A DNA stretch of 64,000 nucleotides from Microbacterium excoecariae (GTDB lineage: Bacteria; Actinomycetota; Actinomycetes; Actinomycetales; Microbacteriaceae): positions 1,835,115 to 1,899,114 of the forward strand of contig NZ_JAANCO010000001.1 of NCBI RefSeq assembly GCF_011326725.1, in the 5' to 3' direction. Below, one piece after another: positions 42,369-51,862 of the stretch. Under the pieces are notes generated by a model. The model saw only the letters and a program-made list of their open reading frames with translations, made no database searches and had not been told where the DNA came from. Both the position numbers and the translations under genes were made by a program. How positions within the stretch are numbered: position 1 is the first letter of the stretch; each line of letters opens with the position of its first letter.

Positions 42369-43792
42369 CGGTTCCGTCGCCGCGACACCGGCGCCTCGTC
42401 GGACATCTCCTCGAGCTCCTTGCCCTTCGTCTCGGCCACGCGCCACCAGACGAAGAAGAACGACAGCACGGCGAAGAACGTGTAGAACCCGTACGCGAAG
42501 GTCAGGCTGATCTCGCTGAACACGGGGAACGTCGTGGAGATGAAGAAATTCGCGACCCACTGCGCGGCCGCCGCCACCGCGAGCGCCGAGGCACGGATCC
42601 GGTTCGGGAACATCTCCCCCAGCAGGACCCACACGACGGGCCCCCAGGTCGCGCCGAAGCCGACCACGAACAGGTTCGCCGCGACGAGGGCGATGAGCGC
42701 CCAGGGCTGGCCGAGGGTGACCTCGCCGCCGGAGGTCGTCGCGAACGAGAACGCGAGCGCCATCGTGCCGAGCGCTACGGCCATAAGCACGGACCCCGCG
42801 AGGAGCATCGCGCGCCGACCCACCTTGTCGACGAGGACGATCGCGACGATCGTCGTCACGATGTTCGTGACCGAGCTGATCACGCTCGTGAGCATGGCGC
42901 TCGACTCGTCGAAGCCCACCGACCGCCACAGCGTCGTCGAGTAGTAGAAGATCACGTTGATGCCGACGAACTGCTGGAACATGCTCAGCAGGATCCCCAC
43001 CCACACGATCGGCTTGAGGCCGAACGTGCTGCCGACGAGGTCGCGGAGGCTTTCGCGCCGGTCGCTTGCGATGGAGCTGCGGATCTGATCGATGCGTCCG
43101 ACGACGTCGACCTCGCCGGTGTAGGTCTCGAGGACCTCCGCCGCCTGATCCTCGCGCTCGCGCAGGACCAGGTAGCGGGGCGATTCCGGCAGCCGCAGGG
43201 CCAGCACGCCGTACACGATCGCCGGGATGGCCTCCGCCATGAACATCCACCGCCACGCGGGCAGGCCGAACCACAGGATCTCGGCGGCGCCGCCGCTCAC
43301 CGCCGCGAGGACCGCGTTCGACAGCAGCGCCACGAAGATGCCGAGGACGATCGCGAGCTGCTGCAGCGATCCGAGCCGACCGCGGATCCGCGCGGGCGCG
43401 ACCTCCGCGATGTACGCCGGCGCGATGACGGAGGCCGCACCGACCCCGATGCCGCCGACGACGCGCCAGGCGATGAGGTCCACGACGCCGAAGGCGAGGC
43501 CGGATCCGATCGCCGAGATGAGGAACAGCACCGCCGAGACGAGCATGACGGGGATCCGGCCGAAGCGGTTCGCGAGGGATCCGGCGAACCAGGCGCCGAT
43601 GACCGAGCCCAGGAGCGCGGAGGAGACGGCGAAGCCCTTGAGCGCGGCGCCGAGGTCGAAGGCGCCCGCGAGCGCGTCGACCGCCCCGTTGATCACCGAG
43701 GTGTCGAAACCGAACAGGAAGCCGCCGAGGGCTGCCGCCAGGGCGATCCCAACGACGGGCCCGGTTCTCGGGCGAGGCACAGACTCGGCCAT
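42350..43792 (-). CDS. Sugar porter (MFS) family transporter
   Basis: 480 residues, 12 TM segments. Family signatures are present: GFLFGFDTSVINGA, LANRFGRIPVML (motif A), PESPRYLVLRERED after TM6, QQFVGINVIFYYS in TM7 and PVVWVLLGEMFPNRIR in TM10. Relatives are proton-coupled hexose, xylose or inositol importers. AAGGAG lies 6 nt before the ATG. The stop codon lies inside the convergent tRNA-Leu gene. Confidence 0.93.
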   Translation of the reverse strand: MAESVPRPRTGPVVGIALAAALGGFLFGFDTSVINGAVDALAGAFDLGAALKGFAVSSALLGSVIGAWFAGSLANRFGRIPVMLVSAVLFLISAIGSGLAFGVVDLIAWRVVGGIGVGAASVIAPAYIAEVAPARIRGRLGSLQQLAIVLGIFVALLSNAVLAAVSGGAAEILWFGLPAWRWMFMAEAIPAIVYGVLALRLPESPRYLVLREREDQAAEVLETYTGEVDVVGRIDQIRSSIASDRRESLRDLVGSTFGLKPIVWVGILLSMFQQFVGINVIFYYSTTLWRSVGFDESSAMLTSVISSVTNIVTTIVAIVLVDKVGRRAMLLAGSVLMAVALGTMALAFSFATTSGGEVTLGQPWALIALVAANLFVVGFGATWGPVVWVLLGEMFPNRIRASALAVAAAAQWVANFFISTTFPVFSEISLTFAYGFYTFFAVLSFFFVWWRVAETKGKELEEMSDEAPVSRRRNRAEGGT

Positions 43793-43856
43793 GATGTTCT
43801 CCTTCTCGTAGGGGCGGAGCGAACCTACCCCCGTGTCGACCGATATGGCAGGACGC

Positions 43857-44450
43857 CTACAGCGCCGCGAGGATCGGGGCGAGCGCCTCCAGGGCCCGCG
43901 CGCGATGGGACACGACGTTCTTCTCGGCGGCGCTGAGCTCCGCTGCCGTGCGGTCAGAACCTTCCGGCACGAACACGGGGTCGTATCCGAATCCCCCGTC
44001 GCCGCGCGGCGCGGTCGCGAGGCGCCCGGGCCAGATGCCCTCGACCGTGGTCTCCTCGCCCGTCGGACGGACCACGGCGATCACGGAGGTGTAATGCGCG
44101 GCCCGATCGGCGGGATCCGTGAGGTCGGAGAGCTGGTCCAGCAGGAGGGCGAGGTTCGCGCCGTCGTTTTTCGCGTGCCCCGCCCAATACGCCGAGAACA
44201 CGCCGGGCGAGCCCCCGAGCACGTCGACGCAGACGCCCGAGTCGTCCGCGAGCGCGACGAGCCCGGTGTGCGCCGCCGCGGCGCGCGCCTTGATCAGCGC
44301 GTTCTGCGCGAAGGTCGTGCCGTCCTCGACCGGCTCGGGCCCGTCGTAGCCGACGACCTCGATGTCGGGGCGGACCCGCGCGACGATGCCCTGCAGCTCG
44401 GCGACCTTGTGCGCGTTGTGCGTCGCGAGCACGACGCGCGGTCCGCTCAC
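43857..44450 (-). CDS. rdgB: XTP/dITP diphosphatase (RdgB/HAM1 family)
   Basis: House-cleaning pyrophosphatase removing deaminated purine nucleotides. [14 protein letters not shown] is the nucleotide-binding N-terminus. [22 protein letters not shown] contains the catalytic acids, and [11 protein letters not shown] is the substrate motif. 197 residues. GTG start overlaps the rph stop (GTGA), the usual rph-rdgB pair. Confidence 0.96.
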   Translation of the reverse strand: MSGPRVVLATHNAHKVAELQGIVARVRPDIEVVGYDGPEPVEDGTTFAQNALIKARAAAAHTGLVALADDSGVCVDVLGGSPGVFSAYWAGHAKNDGANLALLLDQLSDLTDPADRAAHYTSVIAVVRPTGEETTVEGIWPGRLATAPRGDGGFGYDPVFVPEGSDRTAAELSAAEKNVVSHRARALEALAPILAAL

Positions 44451-45181
44451 GCCTGCCCCGCCAGGGCCGCGCGCTGGAGCGCGGTGAGGTCGGCGCAGCC
44501 CTTCGCGCCGAGCTCGAGCAGACGGTCGAGCTCGGCCTTATCGAACGGCGCGCCCTCGGCGGTCCCCTGGACCTCCACGAACGACCCGGACCCGGTCATC
44601 ACGATGTTCATGTCGGTCTCGGCGCGCGAGTCCTCCTCGTACGGCAGGTCGAGCATGGGCGTGCCCCCGATGATGCCGACGGAGATGGCCGCGACGCTGT
44701 CCGTCAGAGGCGTCGCCTTCTTGCCGATGAAGCCCCGCTCGCGGCCCCACTCGATCGCGTCGGACAGCGCCACGTACGCGCCCGTGATGGACGCGGTGCG
44801 GGTACCGCCATCGGCCTGCAGCACGTCGCAGTCGACGACGAGGGTGTTCTCCCCCAGCGCCTTCGTGTCCACGACCGCGCGCAGCGCGCGGCCGATGAGC
44901 CGCGAGATCTCGTGTGTGCGGCCGCCGATCTTGCCCTTGACGCTCTCGCGCTGCGAGCGCTCGTTCGTGGCGCGCGGGAGCATCGCGTACTCGGCCGTGA
45001 CCCAGCCTCGCCCTTGCCCCGCGAGCCAGCGCGGCACGCCGTTCGTGAAGCTCGCCGTGCACAGCACGCGCGTGCCGCCGAAGCTGATGAGGGCGGATCC
45101 CTCAGCCTGCGCGCTCCACCCGCGCTCGATCGTGACGGGCCGCAGCTCGTCGTTCTGCCGGCCGTCGTGGCGCATGGTCAT
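44447..45181 (-). CDS. rph: Ribonuclease PH
   Basis: Phosphate-dependent 3' exoribonuclease that trims tRNA precursors. It begins [16 protein letters not shown] and has [27 protein letters not shown] and [15 protein letters not shown], the family's catalytic and phosphate-binding blocks. 244 residues. AAAGGG is 7 nt before the first ATG. It follows murI by 37 nt. Confidence 0.96.
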   Translation of the reverse strand: MTMRHDGRQNDELRPVTIERGWSAQAEGSALISFGGTRVLCTASFTNGVPRWLAGQGRGWVTAEYAMLPRATNERSQRESVKGKIGGRTHEISRLIGRALRAVVDTKALGENTLVVDCDVLQADGGTRTASITGAYVALSDAIEWGRERGFIGKKATPLTDSVAAISVGIIGGTPMLDLPYEEDSRAETDMNIVMTGSGSFVEVQGTAEGAPFDKAELDRLLELGAKGCADLTALQRAALAGQA

Positions 45182-45218
45182 CTCGTGTCCCTTTCGGTCG
45201 TGGGGTGAGCGGATTCGC

Positions 45219-46046
45219 TCACGCGCGCAGTTCGCGCAGGTCGATCTGGCCCGTGCGCAGGAGGCGCACGTCGCGCACCTCGGTGCCCAGGAGCCGGTTG
45301 GCGAGGGCGACGAAGCCGCGCGAATCCGCGCCCGTCGCCTCGTAGGTATGCCGCGGCGAGGCGTCCGCGGCCGCGAGGAGGTCGCGGCTCACGAGCTCGC
45401 GGAACACGTCCTTCGCGGTCTCGCTGTCGCTCGAGACGAGCGACACGCCGGGCCCCATGATGTAGCTGATCGCGCCCTTCAGGAACGGGTAGTGCGTGCA
45501 GCCGAGCACGACGGTGTCGACGCCCGCGTCGACCAGCGGGGCGAGGTACTCCCCCGCGACGGCGAGCAGCTCGGGCGAATCGGTGATGCCGGCCTCGACA
45601 AAATCCACGAACCGCGGGCAGGCCGCCGCGTGTACGTGCGTGCCGGGCGCGATCGCCAGCATGTCCTGGTAGGCGCCCGACGCGATCGTTCCCTCCGTGC
45701 CGATCACGCCGATGCGCCCGGAGCGGCTGGTCGCGATCGCCGTGCGCACCGCGGGCCGGATCACCTCGACCACCGGCACGTCGTAGCGCTCGCGAGCGTC
45801 GTGCAGCAGCGCCGCGGACGCCGTGTTGCAGGCGATCACGAGCATCTTGACGCCCTGATCCACGAGCGTGTCGAGCACCTCGAGGCCGTACTCGCGCACC
45901 TCGGCGATGGGGCGCGGCCCGTAGGGCGAGTGCAGGGTGTCTCCGACGTACAGAATCGACTCGCGCGGGAGCTGATCCCGCACGGCGCGTGCGACGGTGA
46001 GTCCGCCGACGCCCGAATCGAAGATGCCGATCGGCGAGTTGTCCAC
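45219..46046 (-). CDS. murI: Glutamate racemase
   Basis: Makes D-glutamate for peptidoglycan. Both catalytic cysteines are present: Cys73 in [10 protein letters not shown] and Cys183 in [11 protein letters not shown]. Asp10 is in [13 protein letters not shown]. 275 residues. GTG start is 6 nt after TAGGCT (46053-46058). It is first in murI-rph-rdgB. Confidence 0.96.
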   Translation of the reverse strand: MDNSPIGIFDSGVGGLTVARAVRDQLPRESILYVGDTLHSPYGPRPIAEVREYGLEVLDTLVDQGVKMLVIACNTASAALLHDARERYDVPVVEVIRPAVRTAIATSRSGRIGVIGTEGTIASGAYQDMLAIAPGTHVHAAACPRFVDFVEAGITDSPELLAVAGEYLAPLVDAGVDTVVLGCTHYPFLKGAISYIMGPGVSLVSSDSETAKDVFRELVSRDLLAAADASPRHTYEATGADSRGFVALANRLLGTEVRDVRLLRTGQIDLRELRA

Positions 46047-46052
46047 GACCCC

Positions 46053-46089
46053 AGCCTACGCGGCCTGGCCCGCGCGCCGCGGATAGAGT
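46053..46089. promoter_or_regulatory. Divergent leaderless promoters of murI and pncB
   Basis: TAGGCT on the minus strand (46058-46053) lies 6 nt before the murI GTG. TAGAGT on the plus strand (46084-46089) lies 7 nt before the pncB ATG. The two genes are 50 bp apart. Confidence 0.6.
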
Positions 46090-46096
46090 GGCGTGC

Positions 46097-47419
46097 ATGA
46101 GTGCCTCGACGGCCCTGCTGACGGACCGATACGAACTGACCATGCTCGACGCGGCCCTACGCGACGGCAGCGCCGCCCGGCGGTGCGTCTTCGAGCTGTT
46201 CGCTCGGCGCCTGTCGGGGGGACGGCGCTTCGGGGTCGTCGCGGGCACCGGGCGCTTCCTGCAGCAGCTGCGGGAGTTCCGCTTCGGCGACGAGGAGCTG
46301 CGCTTCCTCCGAGACGAGCGCGTCGTCGCGGACGCCACGATCGCCTTCCTCGCGGACTATCGCTTCCGCGGGTCCATCACGGGCTACCGCGAGGGCGAGC
46401 TGTTCTTCCCGGGGTCCCCGATCCTCACGGTCGAGGGCACCTTCGCCGACGCCGTGATCCTGGAGACGCTGGCGCTCAGCGTCCTCAACCACGACTCGGC
46501 GGTCGCGACGGCCGCCGCGCGGATGAGCATCGCCGCCGGCGACCGCCCGCTCGCCGAGATGGGGTCGCGCCGGGCGCACGAGCGCTCGGCGGTCGCCGCC
46601 GCCCGCGCGGCGTACATCGCCGGGTTCACCTCCACGAGCAACCTCGAGGCCGGACGGGCATGGGGCGTGCCCACGATGGGCACGGCCGCGCATGCGTGGA
46701 CGCTGCTGCACGATTCGGAGGAGGACGCCTTCCGCGCACAGGTCGCCTCCCTCGGCGCGGACACCACGCTCCTCGTCGACACCTACGACGTGGCGCGCGG
46801 CGTCGAGCGCGCCGTGAGCGTGGCGGGCCCGGCCCTGGGCGGGGTCCGGATCGACTCCGGCGACCTGCCGCTGGTCGCGGCCGACGTGCGGGCCCAGCTC
46901 GACGCCCTCGGCGCGCGCACGACATCCATTACGGTGACCAGCGACCTCGACGAATACGCGATCGCGGCGCTCGCCGCGAGCCCCGTCGACGCGTACGGCG
47001 TGGGCACGTCGGTGGCCACGGGATCCGGCTACCCGACCGCGGGCCTCGTGTACAAGCTCGTCGCGCGCGAGGACGCCGCGGGCAGATGGGTGCGGGTCGC
47101 CAAGACCGCGGAGGGGAAGGCGTCGCACGGAGGCCGCAAGCACGCCTCCCGGCGGCTCGCTGACGGCGTCGCCACGCACGAGGTCGTGCGCGTCGCGGCG
47201 TCGTTCGAGACCGCGGCCGACGCGCTCCCCGACGCCGATTCGCGGGCCCTTGAGGTCCCGCTCGTGACCGCGGGCGACATCGACACCGCGTACGAGGGTG
47301 CCTCGGGCGTCGCGGCCGCGCGCGCCCACCACCGACGCGCGCGGGCCGAGTTGCCGATCCGCGCGCAGGCCCTGAGCAAGTCGGATCCGGCGATCCCGAC
47401 CGTCTATCGGGACGCGTGA
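46097..47419 (+). CDS. pncB: Nicotinate phosphoribosyltransferase
   Basis: Salvages nicotinate into NAD. TDRYELTMLDAAL is the standard N-terminus. FTSTSNLEAGRAWGVPTMGTAAHAW carries the family's GT-rich substrate site. VRIDSGDLPLVAADVR binds phosphoribosyl pyrophosphate, and SHGGRKHASRR is near the C-terminus. The ATG at 46097, 7 nt after TAGAGT, is preferred over GTG 46088, which would lie inside that promoter. 440 residues. Confidence 0.95.
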   Translation: MSASTALLTDRYELTMLDAALRDGSAARRCVFELFARRLSGGRRFGVVAGTGRFLQQLREFRFGDEELRFLRDERVVADATIAFLADYRFRGSITGYREGELFFPGSPILTVEGTFADAVILETLALSVLNHDSAVATAAARMSIAAGDRPLAEMGSRRAHERSAVAAARAAYIAGFTSTSNLEAGRAWGVPTMGTAAHAWTLLHDSEEDAFRAQVASLGADTTLLVDTYDVARGVERAVSVAGPALGGVRIDSGDLPLVAADVRAQLDALGARTTSITVTSDLDEYAIAALAASPVDAYGVGTSVATGSGYPTAGLVYKLVAREDAAGRWVRVAKTAEGKASHGGRKHASRRLADGVATHEVVRVAASFETAADALPDADSRALEVPLVTAGDIDTAYEGASGVAAARAHHRRARAELPIRAQALSKSDPAIPTVYRDA

Positions 47420-47420
47420 G

Positions 47421-47687
47421 TCACGACGTCAACGACGCGTAGATCTCCTTGCAGGTGGGGCACACCGGAAACTTCTCCGGGTCGCGGCCCGGCGTCCACT
47501 TCTTGCCGCAGAGCGCGCGCACGGGCTTGCCCGTGATGGCCGACTCTACGATCTTGTCCTTCTGGACGTAGTGCGAGAAGCGCTCGTGATCGCCCGGCTC
47601 CTGGGTCTCCTCGCGAATCAGCTCCTCGAGCTCGCGGTCGAGGAGGGCGGTCCCGCCCTGGTCGGGGGTGTCGAGTGGCGTGCTCAT
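47421..47687 (-). CDS. DUF3039 family protein
   Basis: 88 residues. Conserved small actinobacterial protein with a zinc-binding array: the HERFSHYVQKD His residues, then CGKKWTPGRDPEKFPVCPTC. ATG is 7 nt after TACACT (47695-47700). It converges with pncB, 1 nt apart. Function is unknown. Confidence 0.88.
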   Translation of the reverse strand: MSTPLDTPDQGGTALLDRELEELIREETQEPGDHERFSHYVQKDKIVESAITGKPVRALCGKKWTPGRDPEKFPVCPTCKEIYASLTS

Positions 47688-47736
47688 GGATATGAGTGTA
47701 AATGCCGGGTACCTGCGCGGGGCCGGAGCGCGCGGA

Positions 47737-49275
47737 TCACCCCGCGTGGAGCGCGAGTTCCATGAGGCGACGCCCGCGCCGCGTGAAGCACAGGGAGCCG
47801 ATCGCGATCCCCCCGGCGGCCGCCGCGAGCCCCGTGACGACGCCGAGGACGAGCGCGAAGCCCGCGGATCCGCCGAAGCCGAACACGACCCGGCCCGCCT
47901 CGACGAGCGTCGGGGCGGAGACGAGAACGGTCACCACGAGCGCGCCCGCCGGCGCGAGGACGCCGCGCGCACCCTGACGTTGCGGCTGACGGAACGGGCT
48001 ATCGCCGGGGCGCGCCACGGGATACGGCCACGCCGCCGAGGTCACGCTGGAGACACCGACCGCGGAGAGGAAGAGGGACAGCGCGACCCCCACGAGCGCG
48101 CCGAGGTTGTGCCATTGCCCCGCGAGCGTCGCCGTGAGGGCGATCGTCGCGGCGAGCACGGGCAGTGCCAGCAGCGCGACCGGGACGAGGCGACCGACCC
48201 GGTCGGCCGCGCCGCGCACCCCCGCGACGATGTGCATCCACAGCGCCTCGGAGTCGTAGGCGAGGTCGTTGTGCGCGATCCAGCCGAGGAAACAGGCGAC
48301 GATGGGAAGCGGCACGAGCGCGGCGGTCTCGGGCGGCATGCCCGCGACGATCAGCGGGATCACCGGCAGGACGCCAGCGATCGGCACGATCGCGAGGTTC
48401 GCGAGGTACCGCACGTCGGTTGCCCAGTACAGGATCGAGCGCGCGCCGATCGCGCCCGTCGCGGTCGCCGGCAGCATGGCGAACCACCCGAGCCGCCGAT
48501 CGCGCCGCGACGGGGCGATGTCGGCATGGAAAAACGCGCGGTGCACGACGAGGCCCCACACGGCGAGGCCGGCGGCGAGGGTGACGAGCGCGACGGCGAG
48601 CGCGGCAACGGATCCCCCGGCGGCCGCGGCCGCGGCCCCGATCGGAGACAGCGCCACGACACCGGCGGTGGCCGAGAGCAATGGGGGCACGCCGGCGGCG
48701 GCCTCGCCCAGGGCGATCGATGAGGCAACGAGGGGCACGCCGGCGGCGATCGCGGCCAGCGCCACGAGCACGCGGATCTCGCGCGATCGGCCCGCCGCAC
48801 GCACGCGATCCGCCGCGGCGAACCCGATGCGGGCGGCCACCACACAGGTCGCGACGTGCAGGGCCGTCGCCCCGACCGCGAGTCCCGCCGGCGCGTCCTG
48901 CGCGATCGCGGCCGCGATGTCGAGCCCGAGCGCGGCAGCGACCGGTACGCTGACGAACCCCGCGAGCGAGGTCGTCGCCGCGGTCGCGCCGGGCGACAGC
49001 GGAAGGTGCGCGAACGCGCGCGCGTCGAGGGGATCCCGGCGGTCGGTCAAGAACGGCCCGGCGAAGAACGCCAGCACCACCGCGGCGCCGGCGCCCACGG
49101 CGGCGACCCCCACCAGGTCCGCGGGCGCCCCGCGCGCGCCGATGACAGCCGCGGCGACAATCGCCGCATACGCGAGCGCTCCCGCCGCCGCGAGGGCGAT
49201 CCGCCCGCCCCGGGCCCGCCCGCGGAGTGGAGCGAGGAGGGCGTGGGCCCTCAGGAGGACGACGTGTGCAACCAC
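47737..49275 (-). CDS. ABC transporter permease (12-14 TM, exporter type)
   Basis: 512 residues of almost continuous hydrophobic segments. A cytoplasmic loop (ADIAPSRRDRRLGWFAM) lies in the middle. GTG 49275 lies 25 nt inside the end of the ATPase gene, with AGGGGGG about 9 nt upstream. It pairs with the ATPase as a two-component ABC-2-like exporter. Substrate is unknown. Confidence 0.82.
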   Translation of the reverse strand: MVAHVVLLRAHALLAPLRGRARGGRIALAAAGALAYAAIVAAAVIGARGAPADLVGVAAVGAGAAVVLAFFAGPFLTDRRDPLDARAFAHLPLSPGATAATTSLAGFVSVPVAAALGLDIAAAIAQDAPAGLAVGATALHVATCVVAARIGFAAADRVRAAGRSREIRVLVALAAIAAGVPLVASSIALGEAAAGVPPLLSATAGVVALSPIGAAAAAAGGSVAALAVALVTLAAGLAVWGLVVHRAFFHADIAPSRRDRRLGWFAMLPATATGAIGARSILYWATDVRYLANLAIVPIAGVLPVIPLIVAGMPPETAALVPLPIVACFLGWIAHNDLAYDSEALWMHIVAGVRGAADRVGRLVPVALLALPVLAATIALTATLAGQWHNLGALVGVALSLFLSAVGVSSVTSAAWPYPVARPGDSPFRQPQRQGARGVLAPAGALVVTVLVSAPTLVEAGRVVFGFGGSAGFALVLGVVTGLAAAAGGIAIGSLCFTRRGRRLMELALHAG

Positions 49276-50216
49276 TCGAGCGCGCCCCCCTCGGCTCCCG
49301 CACCACTCAGGTCCACGAAGCGCTGCTCGAGGGTCATCTCGCCCCGCACCTCGTCCACCGTTCCCTCCGCGAGCACCTGTCCCGTGACGAGCACCGCGAT
49401 GCGCGAGCAGACGGTCTCGATGAGGCTCATACTGTGCCCGGACAGGATGACGGTGCCGCCGCCGTCGACATAGCCGCGCAGGACGCCCATGAGGCGCGCG
49501 GCGGAGACGGGGTCGACCGACTCGAAGGGCTCGTCGAGCACGAGCAGGCGGGGCGCGTGGATCATCGCGCACGCGAGGAGGATCTTCTTCGTCATGCCCG
49601 TGGAGTAGTCGGACACGGCCCTCCCCATCGCGGGGCCCAGGTCGAACGACGCCGCCAGGTCATCGGCTCGCGCGCGCGCCGTCGCGGCGTCGAGGCCGCG
49701 CAGCGCTCCCGTGTAGTGGAGCAGCTGTCGGCCCGTCAGGCGATCGAAGGTGCGCATGCGGTCCGGGAGCACGCCCATGAGGCGCTTGGCCTCGCGCGAG
49801 CGGCCCACCGCGTCGACGCCGAAGACCGATACCTCGCCCTTGTCTGGGCGGATCAGGCCCGAGATCATCGAAAGCGTCGTCGTCTTGCCCGCGCCGTTCG
49901 GACCGACCAGGCCGTAGAAGGAACCGGTCGGGACGGTGAGGTCGATGCCAGCCACGGCCGGCTCGCCGCCGTAGGTCTTCACCAATCCCCGCAGCTGCAG
50001 CGCTGCGTCAGGGACGGGGGTGTCGGGCGAGACGACAGCGTCGTCCGGGACGACCTCGCTCTCCCGATCCGGGGCGTGCGGCGCCGCGCCCGCCGTGCGC
50101 GCGGCGTCCTCCGCCGCGAGCCGCCGCGCGGCGTCGCGCGCCGACTCTCCCGGACGCGGCGGGCCCGTCCGGTCACCGCTCGCATCGTTGCGCTTTTTCC
50201 CCGACGTGATCACCAC
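49251..50216 (-). CDS. ABC transporter ATP-binding protein
   Basis: 321 residues. A ~70-residue Ala/Arg/Pro-rich N-terminal extension precedes the ATPase. Walker A is GPNGAGKTTTLS. The signature is DYSTGMTKKILLA, the YSTGM variant seen in Na+/drug exporters in place of LSGGQ. Walker B is LLVLDEPFESVDP and the switch His is in LSGHSMSLIE. GTG start is 6 nt after TAGGTT. Coupled to the permease by a 25-nt overlap. Confidence 0.9.
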   Translation of the reverse strand: MVITSGKKRNDASGDRTGPPRPGESARDAARRLAAEDAARTAGAAPHAPDRESEVVPDDAVVSPDTPVPDAALQLRGLVKTYGGEPAVAGIDLTVPTGSFYGLVGPNGAGKTTTLSMISGLIRPDKGEVSVFGVDAVGRSREAKRLMGVLPDRMRTFDRLTGRQLLHYTGALRGLDAATARARADDLAASFDLGPAMGRAVSDYSTGMTKKILLACAMIHAPRLLVLDEPFESVDPVSAARLMGVLRGYVDGGGTVILSGHSMSLIETVCSRIAVLVTGQVLAEGTVDEVRGEMTLEQRFVDLSGAGAEGGALEWLHTSSS

Positions 50217-50439
50217 GCCCCCAACCTAACAACGGGCGAGCGCGATCCTGCGGGACCGCCCGCGTGCCGCGCGAACCGCGGCGGATCCTGATGATCCGCC
50301 CGATGGTCCGGAAGTTTTCGCGACCGGACGGTAGCATCTCCCTTGACCGGGGGTGAACTCCGCGTGAACGCCGGACATCACCGATGCGCTCGCGGATCCG
50401 CCTGAGGCGGCACGCCCCTAGATCAAAGGAGTCATGAGC

Positions 50440-51135
50440 ATGAGCATCCAGACCGTCATCCTGGCCGCGGGCATGGGGACCCGCCTCGGCCGCGAGCTGC
50501 CGAAGTCGCTGACGCCCCTGTCCGACGGCCGCACGATCATGCAGCAGCAGCACGACAACATCCGCGCCGCGTTCGGCGACGCCGCACGCATCACGACCGT
50601 GGTGGGCTATCGCGCCGAGACCATCATCGACGCGTTCCCCGACGCCGGCTACGTCCACAACGAGCGCTACGACCAGACAAACACCTCGAAGAGCCTGCTG
50701 CGCGCGCTCACGGCAACGGGGCGCGGCGGCGTGCTGTGGATGAACGGCGACGTCGTCTTCGACCCGCGGGTTCTCGGGCGCGCCATCGCGCACATCGAGG
50801 CGGAGCAGTCCTTCGTCACGGTCGACACGGCGCAGGTCAGCGACGAGGAAGTCAAGTACACCCTCGACGCGCACGGGTTCGTTGCGGAGCTGTCGAAGAC
50901 CGTCGCGAACGGGGTCGGCGAGGCCGTGGGGATCAACTACGTCTCGCGCCACGACAAGCGCGCGCTGATCCAGCACCTCCAGCGCGTCGACGACCAGGAC
51001 TACTTCGAGCGCGGCCTGGAGCTCGCGATCGCGGAAAGCGGCGTACGCGTGGCCGCCATGGACATCAGCGACCTCTACGCCGTCGAGGTTGACTTCGCCG
51101 AGGACCTCGAGCGGGCCAACCGCGTCCTCTCGTAA
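50440..51135 (+). CDS. Nucleotidyltransferase, LicC/choline-phosphate cytidylyltransferase-like
   Basis: 231 residues. LAAGMGTRLGRELPKSLTPL is the nucleotide-binding signature of the NTP-transferase fold. NTSKSLLRALTATG and LWMNGDVVFDP follow, the latter with the metal-binding Asp. Relatives make CDP-choline or CDP-polyols for wall polymers. AAAGGAG (50426-50431) is 8 nt before the second ATG (50440) but only 2 nt before the first (50434), so the second is preferred. Three TagF-like genes lie nearby. Confidence 0.8.
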   Translation: MSIQTVILAAGMGTRLGRELPKSLTPLSDGRTIMQQQHDNIRAAFGDAARITTVVGYRAETIIDAFPDAGYVHNERYDQTNTSKSLLRALTATGRGGVLWMNGDVVFDPRVLGRAIAHIEAEQSFVTVDTAQVSDEEVKYTLDAHGFVAELSKTVANGVGEAVGINYVSRHDKRALIQHLQRVDDQDYFERGLELAIAESGVRVAAMDISDLYAVEVDFAEDLERANRVLS

Positions 51136-51147
51136 GCGGCGAAGACA

Positions 51148-51187
51148 CAGGACCCCCGACACGCGTCGCGTGTCGGGGGTCCTGTTT
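51148..51187 (+). terminator. Intrinsic terminator after the nucleotidyltransferase gene
   Basis: Perfect 18-nt inverted arms (51148-51165 and 51167-51184) built around GACCCCCGACACGCG, followed by TTT. It lies 12 nt past the stop. Its TTTACG tail merges into the TACGCT -10 box of the next gene. Confidence 0.85.
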
Positions 51188-51198
51188 ACGCTCGGGCC

Positions 51199-51477
51199 AT
51201 GAGCCCGCACCCCGTCTACGCCGTTCCCTGGACCGTGGTCCGCGACGGAGCGCACCCCGTTCTGCGCAACAGCTCCGACGAGCCGCTCGCCTACGTCCGC
51301 ACCGTGCTCGCCAACCCCGCCGCGGGGCCGCCCGTCGGCGAGCCCTGGGGGCTCGTGCTACCGGGCGACGAGATCGACCTGTGTCTGTGCGATCTCGACG
51401 CGGATAACGTCACCGTCAGCGTGGCGTGGCAACCCCTCGGCACCGAGGCCGAGCTGGTGTGGCAGTTCGTGCCGTAG
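51199..51477 (+). CDS. Hypothetical protein, 92 aa
   Basis: ATG is exactly 6 nt after TACGCT (51187-51192), supporting expression as a leaderless gene. Beta-rich composition: VPWTVVRDGAHPVLRNSSDE, then a CLCDLDADNVTVSVAW core, ending VWQFVP. It converges with an XRE regulator 5 nt away. No family recognised. Confidence 0.7.
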   Translation: MSPHPVYAVPWTVVRDGAHPVLRNSSDEPLAYVRTVLANPAAGPPVGEPWGLVLPGDEIDLCLCDLDADNVTVSVAWQPLGTEAELVWQFVP

Positions 51478-51482
51478 GCGCG

Positions 51483-51788
51483 TCAGTAGATCGCGCGCCG
51501 CCGTCGACGCTCGGGAATCTCGGAGAAGCCGTACGGGTAGCGCCCGTTCTGGAGGTCGGCGGGGTCGAGGCCGGCGACGAGCTCCCCGACGTCGACCTCG
51601 AGCGCCACGGCGATCTGTAGCAGCGTCGAGATCGTCGGGTTTCCCTCGCCGCGCTCGATGCGCTGGAAGTTGGTCAGGTCCATGTCCGCGCACTCCGCGA
51701 GCGCACGCGCGCTCACCCCCGCGCGCGAGCGAAAGCTCGCGATCCGCCGCCCAATATCGCGGGAGACGGCGGAGTGTTTGGGGGCCAT
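51483..51788 (-). CDS. XRE-family transcriptional regulator
   Basis: 101 residues from ATG 51788. The helix-turn-helix is SARALAECADMDLTNFQRIE, followed by RGEGNPTISTLLQIAVALEV. A short C-terminal extension has a basic end (IPERRRRRAIY). GAGGGA lies directly before the ATG. It lies between the small unknown gene and the first TagF-like gene. Targets are unknown. Confidence 0.85.
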   Translation of the reverse strand: MAPKHSAVSRDIGRRIASFRSRAGVSARALAECADMDLTNFQRIERGEGNPTISTLLQIAVALEVDVGELVAGLDPADLQNGRYPYGFSEIPERRRRRAIY

Positions 51789-51862
51789 TCCCTCATCGTT
51801 CAGGAACCACCGCTCCCATATGCAGGCACAAAAGCTGTCGCTTTTACACCACGGTTCGCGCG

